A stretch of 64,000 bases of DNA from Hahellaceae bacterium (GTDB lineage Bacteria; Pseudomonadota; Gammaproteobacteria; Pseudomonadales; Oleiphilaceae), in contig JACKOD010000004.1 in NCBI GenBank assembly GCA_024234505.1, positions 1 to 64,000 of the forward strand, written 5' to 3'. The position numbers and the translations under genes are program-made. Positions 48,482 through 56,290 of this stretch are shown piece after piece. Within the stretch, counting starts at the first letter, position 1. Every line of letters starts with the position of its first letter. The notes under the pieces are model-generated. The model was given only the letters and a program-made list of their open reading frames with translations. It ran no database searches and had not been told where the DNA came from.

Positions 48482-49698
48482 TGTGCTTCCTGCTTCTTGA
48501 AACCATAGGTTTCCGTCAAATATGTTACTAACACATCTAATTTTTCTTTATCTGTATCTTCAACATCTGTGACTTCATCTCCAGCATGGGCAGAATGGCT
48601 GGAAAGGTTCATGATCCTGCTTGCGAATGGATCAGGGAGACCTTCCGCTGTTTTATTAAGAAGATCCTCCCAACGAGGGTACCCTAGGAAGGTTGCCGTT
48701 TTTTCTAAGATATTTCTTAAAAAGGCAAAGTGGTACTTGCTGACTTGCTTGTCTTTTATTGCTTTACGCACTTCTGATAATAAAAACAGATGGTAAGAAA
48801 AAGGATGATCATTAGAGGTGGCAAGCTCGAAATTACCATCGGCTTTCTTTTCCAACCTGTACTTTTCTGATTGGCTACGCTTGTATAGCCACGTGGGAGT
48901 TCCATCTTGAATTGGGTTTTTAAAATCGTTGTTCAGCTCATTATGTAGGACGTTATAAAACAAGGGACTATGTGTTGTAATGATGAATCTAAGACCATTA
49001 CCCTCATGGTAAGCGCTTCTTTTAATTAAGCCCGCCAAATCAACAGCCAGTTCGATAAGATGAGTATCGTCCAGCGAACTCACAGGATCATCAATAAACA
49101 CGTATTCCAATTTATCGAATTGATTGTCATCTCGCTTGGCCGGGTCTGGTTCATCAAGAATTGAGGCCACTTCCTGTAATAGTGTGTAGAAAACACTCCA
49201 GACAAAATTGCGCTCTTCGCCCTTAGATATTTTTAAATTACCTGAACTTTCAGAGCCTGTCTCAAATGAAAATGTAACCTCCGGGTATGTTTTGTAACCA
49301 GTTTTTTTACCGGCTTCAATAACATCTTGCTCATGAAATAGCGGCATTAGCTTATCGCTAGTGTAGCGCTGAAAATTCTTTACAATGTCGGTATCGCCTC
49401 GCTCCCTCAGAATCCAGTCGGTAAACGTATTGGGCTGTATTTTCAGCTTTGGCTCTCTATCGTTCTCTAAATCGTTATCCCAATAGAAAAGGTCTTCGGT
49501 AAAGGCGTTGTAATAGAGAATTTTGCTACGGGATAATTCAGTCTCTTCTCCGCTATCGTCATCGGTGTTTTGGGAAGCGATAAGCTCCTTAAAGGCAAGT
49601 GACAAGCGCGTTTTACCCGTACCATTGAAGGCATAGATTAACTGGACTTTTTTAGAGGCTCTTAATTGCTTCGCAATCTCCTTTAGCGTCTTGCTCAT
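48478..49698 (-). CDS. PrrC-like ATPase, candidate anticodon nuclease
   Basis: 406 aa from ATG at 49698, with GAGGTGG about 12 bases upstream inside hsdS; a start at 49719 is in frame but overlaps more. AAA_13/ABC-type NTPase: P-loop AFNGTGKT (23-30), KISKGEERN signature near 158, Walker B YVFIDDPVSSLDD (199-211) and switch TTHSPLF (241-247). C-terminal Arg328-x3-Glu332 and His368/His371 fit the Arg320-Glu324-His356 catalytic triad of PrrC (396 aa). It sits between hsdS and hsdR exactly as prrC does in EcoprrI. Function is inference. Confidence 0.65.
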   Translation of the reverse strand: MSKTLKEIAKQLRASKKVQLIYAFNGTGKTRLSLAFKELIASQNTDDDSGEETELSRSKILYYNAFTEDLFYWDNDLENDREPKLKIQPNTFTDWILRERGDTDIVKNFQRYTSDKLMPLFHEQDVIEAGKKTGYKTYPEVTFSFETGSESSGNLKISKGEERNFVWSVFYTLLQEVASILDEPDPAKRDDNQFDKLEYVFIDDPVSSLDDTHLIELAVDLAGLIKRSAYHEGNGLRFIITTHSPLFYNVLHNELNNDFKNPIQDGTPTWLYKRSQSEKYRLEKKADGNFELATSNDHPFSYHLFLLSEVRKAIKDKQVSKYHFAFLRNILEKTATFLGYPRWEDLLNKTAEGLPDPFASRIMNLSSHSAHAGDEVTDVEDTDKEKLDVLVTYLTETYGFKKQEAQ

Positions 49699-49699
49699 A

Positions 49700-50821
49700 T
49701 CAGGCCGCCACCTCTGCATCTGGCTTCGGGAAACTCAGCAGCAAATCGCGATAATACTCGTATTGCTTCTGGCGCAGTTCAATTTCGCGGGGCAAACCTT
49801 CGGTGATGGAATTGGTTAGTGCGTCGAATTTATCGAGAATGGCAACTATACGGGCTTGCTCGGCAAGCGATGGAACTGGTATCGGGAAATTTAAAAACAT
49901 TGGCCTGCGAAGTGAAGTAACAGATGAGCTCACCGATGCCTTTTGTATGTACCCATAAAAATATGATCTTAAGCAGTGATATACAAATCTCGGATCCATC
50001 ATATCGCTTGGGACGATACGGTATGCTCGCTGATGCAGTGCATATTTACCTTGAGCATAATGAAATACTTTTCCTACCCCAGCACCATCTCCTGCGGTGA
50101 TGATTGCAGTTTCATCAAAGTCAAATACGTTTAGACTTAACGGCTCTCGACCGCGAGCATAAAAAATATAATCACCATCCTCAATCGCATCTTGTGTGTC
50201 ATGACTACCCGTACCGATTACGGCTACCTCCCCCAGTGTCTTCCACTCCACCTCCCCTTCTTCAAAACTCAACAACTGGTCGCGGTAGTGGTTGTATTGT
50301 TTTTTGCGCAGGTTAAGCTCGGTGGTCAGCTCGGTGGTCAACTCGGTAAAGGTGTCCAGAATGCGGACGATTTCGGCTTGGATTTCCAGTGACTTTTTGG
50401 GGTTGTCTGGGCAGGGGATTGGGACAGGTATTTTATTCAAGATCGCCTGCGTAAGACTGGGTCTTCCAGAGCCGGTATCCAAAGCCATCAAGTCGAGGGT
50501 TTTAATAAAATGGTATAGATACTTCGGGACCATCTTGGTGGTGTCGATTTCTGTGTAATAAATCGTGTCAACATTCCAGAATGGTGTCTCGACGTAGAAA
50601 ATATTTGTGATTGAGCCTTTTCTGGGTATCAGGACTGTTGGCTTGTCGTATGAAAGCTCACCGACGTAGCCCATGATGCCGCCAGACCCATAGACTGGAA
50701 TGTCGCCTGAACTCAAGTCTTTCCAGTCCTTACCGTGTTTGATCTTTGCGATACTCTCTAATGGATTCCACTCCACCTCAACCCCACCCAGCAGCTTTTC
50801 CATAAAATCCATATTGCTCAT
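49700..50821 (-). CDS. hsdS: Type I restriction specificity subunit HsdS
   Basis: 373 aa with two target recognition domains. TRD1 (about 15-130) and TRD2 (about 190-310) each end in a coiled-coil spacer: IQAEIVRILDTFTELTTELTTEL near 140-165 and ARIVAILDKFDALTNSI near 320-340. Each spacer is followed by LRKKQYNHYRDQLLSF or its copy LRQKQYEYYRDLLLSF. The TTEL repeat mimics the TAEL repeat of EcoR124I, whose copy number sets the gap in the recognition site. The stop lies 1 bp before the PrrC-like start. Confidence 0.95.
   Translation of the reverse strand: MSNMDFMEKLLGGVEVEWNPLESIAKIKHGKDWKDLSSGDIPVYGSGGIMGYVGELSYDKPTVLIPRKGSITNIFYVETPFWNVDTIYYTEIDTTKMVPKYLYHFIKTLDLMALDTGSGRPSLTQAILNKIPVPIPCPDNPKKSLEIQAEIVRILDTFTELTTELTTELNLRKKQYNHYRDQLLSFEEGEVEWKTLGEVAVIGTGSHDTQDAIEDGDYIFYARGREPLSLNVFDFDETAIITAGDGAGVGKVFHYAQGKYALHQRAYRIVPSDMMDPRFVYHCLRSYFYGYIQKASVSSSVTSLRRPMFLNFPIPVPSLAEQARIVAILDKFDALTNSITEGLPREIELRQKQYEYYRDLLLSFPKPDAEVAA
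50316..50347 (-). repeat. 12-bp tandem repeat in hsdS spacer
   Basis: On the plus strand, AGCTCGGTGGTC occurs twice in a row (50316-50327 and 50328-50339), and AACTCGGT follows as a partial third unit. Coding strand gives TTEL TTEL TEL. A change of one unit adds four residues, like the R124I/R124-3 switch. Confidence 0.85.
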
Positions 50822-51816
50822 TTTTTACGACTCTCTTTTTTTGCCTGCTGTTCCAGTGCCGCGATGGTTTTCAGGTAGTCTTTTTCCACGTTATCCAGGG
50901 TTTTGGCTTTGTATTTTTTGTATTCCAGTCTGGCTTTTTCTTCGGCGTTGCTGCGTGAAACACTGCCGGCGTTATCAAGCAGCTTTCGCCCGGTGGAACG
51001 GAGAATATTGTCCAGTTCGCGTACATAATCGGCCATGCGCATTTCGCGTTCTTCGATAGCGTTTAATTCGGCCAAATCAAAATACGCCGAAACCAGGTTA
51101 TTCAGCACCCGCAGCTCTTGCGCGCTCAAGTAGTTCTTGGCAATCATGGCTTCGGCCTGAGTGGGCTGGCTGCCTTTGAAGTTGCTTAAACCGGCAAAGG
51201 GCTTGTCGCTGTCCACGCGCAGGTAAATTACTTCGCTGGCGGTATGACCGTGGGCGGCATAGTGCAGTTTGTTTTGTACGATTTTGAAAAACGTCAGGCT
51301 GGCTTCGCTGTGAGGGTCGTAATCAGTTGCAGTGGCGTATAAGTCCAGAACCTGGCGGTACATCACCTTTTCGCTGGAGCGAATATCACGAATACGGTCG
51401 AGTAATTCTTTCCAGTAATTACCGCCGCCAAGGTTTTTAAGCCGGTCGTCGTTGAGGGCAAAACCCTTTTCAAGATATTCCTTCAGCACAGTTGAAGCAT
51501 ATCTTCTGAATTGCACACCACGAACCGAGCGCACGCGATAGCCAATCGCCAGAATCATATCGAGGTTATACAGGGCGATTGTGCGCGAAACCTTGCGCTC
51601 ACCTTCGGTTTGAACTGTCAACTGATGGTTGACAGTTGCCTGTTCATCCAGCTCACCATCATCATAAATGGCCTGAACATGCTTGCTGATGTTTTGCTTA
51701 CTGGTTTGAAACAGTTCGGCGAGTTGTATCTGCGACAACCAGACCGTGCCATCTTCGAGGCGCAGATCAATTTTGGTGGAGCCATCGTCGGTCGTATAAA
51801 TAATGACGTTACTCAT
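50818..51816 (-). CDS. RhuM-family protein
   Basis: 332 aa; overlaps hsdM and hsdS by 4 bp each. Start IYTTDDGSTKIDLRLEDGTVWLSQIQLAELFQTSKQNISKHV is the RhuM signature, with a winged-helix-like DNA-binding region and then EYLEKGFALNDDRLKN. Originally noted in Salmonella pathogenicity island; often inserted between hsdM and hsdS in type I systems. Role unknown; a regulator or accessory to the restriction system. Confidence 0.92.
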   Translation of the reverse strand: MSNVIIYTTDDGSTKIDLRLEDGTVWLSQIQLAELFQTSKQNISKHVQAIYDDGELDEQATVNHQLTVQTEGERKVSRTIALYNLDMILAIGYRVRSVRGVQFRRYASTVLKEYLEKGFALNDDRLKNLGGGNYWKELLDRIRDIRSSEKVMYRQVLDLYATATDYDPHSEASLTFFKIVQNKLHYAAHGHTASEVIYLRVDSDKPFAGLSNFKGSQPTQAEAMIAKNYLSAQELRVLNNLVSAYFDLAELNAIEEREMRMADYVRELDNILRSTGRKLLDNAGSVSRSNAEEKARLEYKKYKAKTLDNVEKDYLKTIAALEQQAKKESRKK

Positions 51817-53384
51817 GCCTCCAGCTCCTCGCCTTCGCTATCTTCACCCTCTATTTCCGCGACAATCGCATCAATGTCTTTGCGCAGTTGGTCGATCCTG
51901 GCGACGGTGGTTTTGAGTTCGGCATTGAGCTTGGTTATATCCACCACTTCGCGAGTGTCTTTGGCTTCCACATAACTGCTCACCGACAGGTTGTAGTCGT
52001 TAGCGGCAACCTCTTCAAAAGGCACTGACCTGGCAAAGTGTTCAGTGTCCTTCTTGCTATCAAACACCGCCATGATGTGTTTGATATGTTCATCGGTCAG
52101 TATGTTGTTATTGGTCTCTTTTTTAAATAAACCGCTGGCATCAATAAACTGGGTGTGAGTGTCGGGTTTGTGTTTGGAGAGCACCAGAATATTCACGGCG
52201 ATGGTGGTGCCAAAAAACAGATTGGGCGCGAGCGAAATCACCGTTTCTACATAGTTGTTATCCACCAGATACTGACGGATTTTCTGCTCGGCGCCGCCAC
52301 GGTAAAAAATACCGGGGAAGCAAACAATCGCCGCACGGCCTTTGCTGGAGAGGTAACTAAGTGCGTGCAGCACAAAGGCAAAATCGGCTTTGGATTTTGG
52401 CGCAAGCACACCAGCAGGGGCAAATCGCTCGTCGTTAATCAGGGTAGGGTCGTCTGAGCCGATCCATTTAACCGAGTACGGAGGGTTAGAGACGATGGCA
52501 TCAAAGGGCTTGTCATCGCCAAAGTGCGGATCGATCAGGGTGTTGCCCAGCTGGATGTTGAACTTGTCGTAGTTGATATTGTGCAAAAACATGTTCATAC
52601 GGGCCAGGTTGTAGGTGGTGTGGTTGATCTCCTGGCCGAAGAAGCCCTCTTCAATAATGTGGGCGTCAAAATGTTTTTTGGCTTGCAGTAGTAGTGAGCC
52701 AGAACCGCATGCTGGGTCATAAATTTTATTAACACTGGTTTGCTTGTGCATGGCCAGTTGTGCAATCAGCTTGGAGACATGCTGCGGGGTAAAAAACTCG
52801 CCGCCGGATTTACCGGCATTGGCGGCGTAGTTGGAGATTAGAAATTCGTAGGCATCACCGAACAGGTCAATATGGGCGGCATCAAAATGGCCAAAATCCA
52901 GCCCCGCTACCCCTTTAAGCACGTACGCCAATCGAAGATTTTTATCTTTGACGGTATTACCGAGCCGGTTGCTGGTGGTGTCGAAATCGGCAAACAGGCC
53001 TTTGATATCCTGCTCGGAGGGGTAGCCGTTGGCGGACGCTTCAATGGCGGCAAAGATGTTGGCCAGATCGGTATTCAGGCTTTCATTGGTGTTCGCGCTA
53101 TTGGCGACATTGGCGAACAATTGGCTGGGGTATATAAAGTAGCCCTTGGTTTTGATGGCATCGTCTTTGATGTCGGGTGTAATCACACTATCAGGTAGTT
53201 CAGCGTAGTTAATACTTTCGTCATCGGCTTCTATGTAACTGGCAAAGTTTTCGCTGATAAAGCGGTAAAACAGGGTGCCCAGTACGTATTGTTTGAAATC
53301 CCATCCGTCTACCGCGCCGCGTACATCGTTGGCAATAGCCCAGATCTGGCGCTGCAGGGCGGCACGTTGTTGGATACTAGTCAT
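51813..53384 (-). CDS. hsdM: Type I DNA methyltransferase HsdM
   Basis: 523 aa from ATG at 53384, with AGGAAC about 8 bases upstream; the upstream 27-residue extension has no such signal. Close in length to EcoR124I HsdM (520). SAM motif DPACGSG (223-229) and catalytic NPPY (300-303). Adenine-N6 methylation of the HsdS recognition site. First gene of the restriction operon. Confidence 0.97.
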   Translation of the reverse strand: MTSIQQRAALQRQIWAIANDVRGAVDGWDFKQYVLGTLFYRFISENFASYIEADDESINYAELPDSVITPDIKDDAIKTKGYFIYPSQLFANVANSANTNESLNTDLANIFAAIEASANGYPSEQDIKGLFADFDTTSNRLGNTVKDKNLRLAYVLKGVAGLDFGHFDAAHIDLFGDAYEFLISNYAANAGKSGGEFFTPQHVSKLIAQLAMHKQTSVNKIYDPACGSGSLLLQAKKHFDAHIIEEGFFGQEINHTTYNLARMNMFLHNINYDKFNIQLGNTLIDPHFGDDKPFDAIVSNPPYSVKWIGSDDPTLINDERFAPAGVLAPKSKADFAFVLHALSYLSSKGRAAIVCFPGIFYRGGAEQKIRQYLVDNNYVETVISLAPNLFFGTTIAVNILVLSKHKPDTHTQFIDASGLFKKETNNNILTDEHIKHIMAVFDSKKDTEHFARSVPFEEVAANDYNLSVSSYVEAKDTREVVDITKLNAELKTTVARIDQLRKDIDAIVAEIEGEDSEGEELEA

Positions 53385-54844
53385 GCTGTTGTTCCTGTTT
53401 AAATACGTTTTAATAACGTCATTAAATATTAGGTCGAAGGGATGCGGATAATGCTGGGCCAACAATCCATATCGAGCGTGTTACGTTTTTTGACGAAGCC
53501 AGTCTTATTTACCCGTTTTTGACGGCGAGATAGTTCGGTTTATCTGCGAAGTATAAAGAGTATATAGAAATCACTCTGATGGCGGCCGTTTGAGGTGTGG
53601 GGCTGATATTGTTTTAGCATTGGCTAGCAATTGCCACCTTCTCAAACCGTTGAGTCGATTATCCCATCGCAAGTTAAGCATGCGGCATTTAACTAACAAT
53701 AGTATGTTTTTTAATTGATATACTCGTACCTGTCAATATCGCCTTGTTTTGGGTGGGGCGTAACCTACGGCAACCCACAATCGCCCACCATTTGATTGTT
53801 TAATTCCACCAAAATTCGCCACGCAATCCACCAAAAACTAGAATAACTATCTGAATTAGCTGGTTTTTATTATGAATTTCTTCGTCGAAGGGGGTAAATG
53901 AGCTGGATTTTGATCGACTGCAAAAGTGTGGCGCATTGTGTGCGCAATCATTTTTTGAAAAGGGAGAGGGCAGTAAAAGCATTATAACTTATAGATTTTA
54001 ATGGTGTTCACGGCGCGATTTGAACGCACTGCCTTCCCCCCATGTTTCAATTATTTTCTCTATGATATTTTTTTGAGCAAGCGTTTCAAATAAGCCAAGA
54101 CCTTTGTGAACAAATAGCTTGCGCTGGCGGGTTTCTTTGAAGTCACACGGGTTATGAATATTGGAACCGGTAGGTAAGCCTCTGTTTGTGTCTGGATCGT
54201 AGGCGCCTTTGATCCGTCCGATTTTGGCAATATTTTCTTGCGGGCTGAAAGCTTTTTGCTGAGTGCTTTTGAAAATGAATTCGGCATCATTTGCACCTTG
54301 ATTTTTTCCTGGGAAATGCTTTGAAGAAGAGTGCGGCAGCGTTTTGATTCATTCCAAAGGCTGGTCTTGCATTGTAAGAATCGCATGGCTCAGTGTAGGC
54401 CTTTGTTCGTAATTTCGTTAAAGCGTTTTGCTGCGTTAGGGTGATGTAGGTATTGCACTTGTTTTGAAACGTTTAGTGCTGCTTTCTTTTTTCGTTGGGG
54501 CGATCAGGGCTGGACTCAGAGACGCTTTGACCTACATTCACCTACCTATTTAGTGAATCATGGCCGCCAAGATTCGCGAACGCTATCTCTAGTTGTTTTC
54601 GTAACAGTTTGAATTTTATCGCTTTATTGTGATTGTTGAGCGACTCTATCCGCCAAATTCTACGGACATCTGGTCTGGATTGAATTGTTTATCAGCGCGA
54701 AATAAAAGCTTCGGTGTGATGGTTTGTAATGCAGGTGCTGTTGATTGATTAGGGTACCTTTCCAGATTTGCACCCCAAATTGTACCCCGAATGAAATTTG
54801 GGGTGCTTTTGGTGAAGGGTTGGCAGTCTAACTAATTGATTTAT
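53385..54844. other. Gene-poor right end of the island
   Basis: 1.46 kb from hsdM start to attR. It must hold the promoter for hsdM. Besides the remnant ORF at 53998-54348, there is a hairpin around 53752-53792 (GGTGGGGCG / CGCCCACC) and a repeat CCACCAAAA at 53807 and 53829. No intact gene seen. Confidence 0.6.
53998..54348 (-). pseudogene. Open reading frame remnant without start codon
   Basis: 116 codons open between TGA at 54351 and TAA at 53998, frame different from the only short ORF with an ATG here. The reading (DAEFIFKSTQQKAFSPQENIA..., GAYDPDTNRGLPTGSNIHNP, RKLFVHKGLGLFETLAQ) looks protein-like, unlike random sequence, yet has no ATG, GTG or TTG. Possibly the 3' end of a gene truncated by island rearrangement. 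Confidence 0.35.
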
Positions 54845-54922
<78 letters not shown>

Positions 54923-55123
54923 ATCTGCTACACGCTTGGATGTAGCGTTTGGCAGGGCGCTTATAATACGCATCCTTTGAGGATTCGTCTAGCATCTCGT
55001 AAGGTGATTAGAATCGCGAGGCTAAATGGTTTTACGTCAGGCACTTTGCCGCTATAATCCGCGGTTAGTTTTTGGGCTATTCGTTAACAGAATCAAAATA
55101 TTGGCCATGCCAAGAGGTGACGT

Positions 55124-55537
55124 GTGAAAAAATTGATGAGCGTATTTGCAATTCTGGGTCTGGGAGCAACGTTGGCTGCTTCTGTTCAGGCCGCTTCTGA
55201 AGATGCTATTCGCGATCGTATTAAGCCTGTCGGTGAAGTTTGTGTGGAAGGCATGGCGTGTGGTTCGGCTGCTGCACCTGCAGCAGCGGCCGGTCCTCGT
55301 TCCGGTGAGGATGTCTACAAGGCGACCTGCTTTGCCTGTCATGGTACTGGCGCGGCAGGCGCTCCCAAACTGGGTGATGCCGCTGCCTGGGCTCCCCGTA
55401 TTGATCAAGGATTAGAGACGTTGGTGGCCCATGCCATTAGCGGTATCCGTGCGATGCCTCCTCGTGGAACCTGTTCAGGCTGTTCGGATGAAGAAATCCA
55501 GGGCGCCGTCGAGTATATGACCAGCCACAGCAAATAA
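55124..55537 (+). CDS. Cytochrome c5 family protein
   Basis: 137 aa, GTG start with AGAGGTGA 5 bases before. Signal peptide to VQA, Ala-rich linker, then c-type haem domain: CFACH (haem binding), MPPRGTC with Met ligand, and CSGC, a cytochrome c5 disulfide. Periplasmic electron carrier, often donating to terminal oxidases. TATAAT-like box near 55053. Confidence 0.93.
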   Translation: MKKLMSVFAILGLGATLAASVQAASEDAIRDRIKPVGEVCVEGMACGSAAAPAAAAGPRSGEDVYKATCFACHGTGAAGAPKLGDAAAWAPRIDQGLETLVAHAISGIRAMPPRGTCSGCSDEEIQGAVEYMTSHSK

Positions 55538-55562
55538 ATAAAGAGTGCTTGATTCGCACATC

Positions 55563-55588
55563 AAAGCCACCTTAGGGTGGCTTTTTTT
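55563..55588 (+). terminator. Terminator after cytochrome c5
   Basis: AAAGCCACC/GGGTGGCTTT stem with TTA loop followed by a T run. Confidence 0.93.
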
Positions 55589-55595
55589 GTATGGG

Positions 55596-56141
55596 TTACG
55601 GGAGGGGGGGAGTGGCAAGCGCACTATCGACTTCATCTGCCCACGCCAGCCAGGCTTCTTCGCCGAGTATGCCTCGTCTAAGCGTCAGGTAGGGCAAACG
55701 ATAGTGAGCTTGCTGATCTGCAGGCAAGTTTAGATAGGTTTGTTCTATGGCTCTGAGCTGACTCAGCGTTGTGGTATGGGTGGCTCTGTGACGCTTCATT
55801 TCCGCCACCAATGACTCCGGTTCAGTAAAGCGACCGCCAAATAGCTTGACCAATAATGTGTCGTTAATTTTATTGGGTTTACAGGGCGTTTTTAGCCAGT
55901 CTTGTAGTTCTCTATGTCCGGCTGTGGTCACTCGGTACACTTTCTTGTCGGGCCTTTCATCCTGACTTTGTTGTTCGAACTCCAGCCATCCGGCTTCGGA
56001 TAGCTTTTTTAATTCCAGGTATACCTGTTGGTGTTTGGCATTCCAGAAATAGCCCAGGCTGGTCTTGAATCGTTTAAAAAGGTCGTAGCCGCTGCCGGGT
56101 TCATTCTCAAGCAGAATGAGTATGGCGTGTTTCAATGACAT
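55596..56141 (-). CDS. PadR-family transcriptional regulator
   Basis: 181 aa from ATG at 56141; a longer frame upstream runs through the operators. PadR winged helix (about 1-90: LKHAILILLENEPGSGYDLFKRF, HQQVYLELKKLSEAGWL, KKVYRVTTAGHRELQDWL) plus a C-terminal helical dimerisation (VirA-like) region. Two identical-armed dyads lie in the 150-bp region it shares with the divergent oxidoreductase gene, suggesting autoregulation and control of that gene. Confidence 0.9.
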   Translation of the reverse strand: MSLKHAILILLENEPGSGYDLFKRFKTSLGYFWNAKHQQVYLELKKLSEAGWLEFEQQSQDERPDKKVYRVTTAGHRELQDWLKTPCKPNKINDTLLVKLFGGRFTEPESLVAEMKRHRATHTTTLSQLRAIEQTYLNLPADQQAHYRLPYLTLRRGILGEEAWLAWADEVDSALATPPLP

Positions 56142-56184
56142 AGAGGGGTGCTCGGAAACGTGAAGAGCTTCATTATAAATTAAT

Positions 56185-56238
56185 ATGCAAAATATTGCAT
56201 ATCGCGGGGTGGCCGGTTTAATATGCAAAGTGTTGCAT
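56185..56238. promoter_or_regulatory. Two PadR-type operators
   Basis: ATGCAA-AATA-TTGCAT (56185-56200) and ATGCAA-AGTG-TTGCAT (56223-56238), centres 38 bp apart, between divergent padR and oxidoreductase genes. Inverted ATGCA-type arms match what is known for PadR dimers. Confidence 0.75.
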
Positions 56239-56290
56239 ACAGGTGTGCCCTGTTTGACGATTCGTACCCACTAACAATAAGAGAACGACG

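Noticed and set aside
48044..48508. 154-aa plus-strand ORF within hsdR
   Set aside because: Antisense shadow; hsdR is supported by full-length motif order and catalytic residues.
54060..54386. 108-aa minus-strand ORF near the right end of the island
   Set aside because: The frame is Lys/Ser-rich and low in complexity. A neighbouring frame reads more like protein, so this one is likely a shadow.
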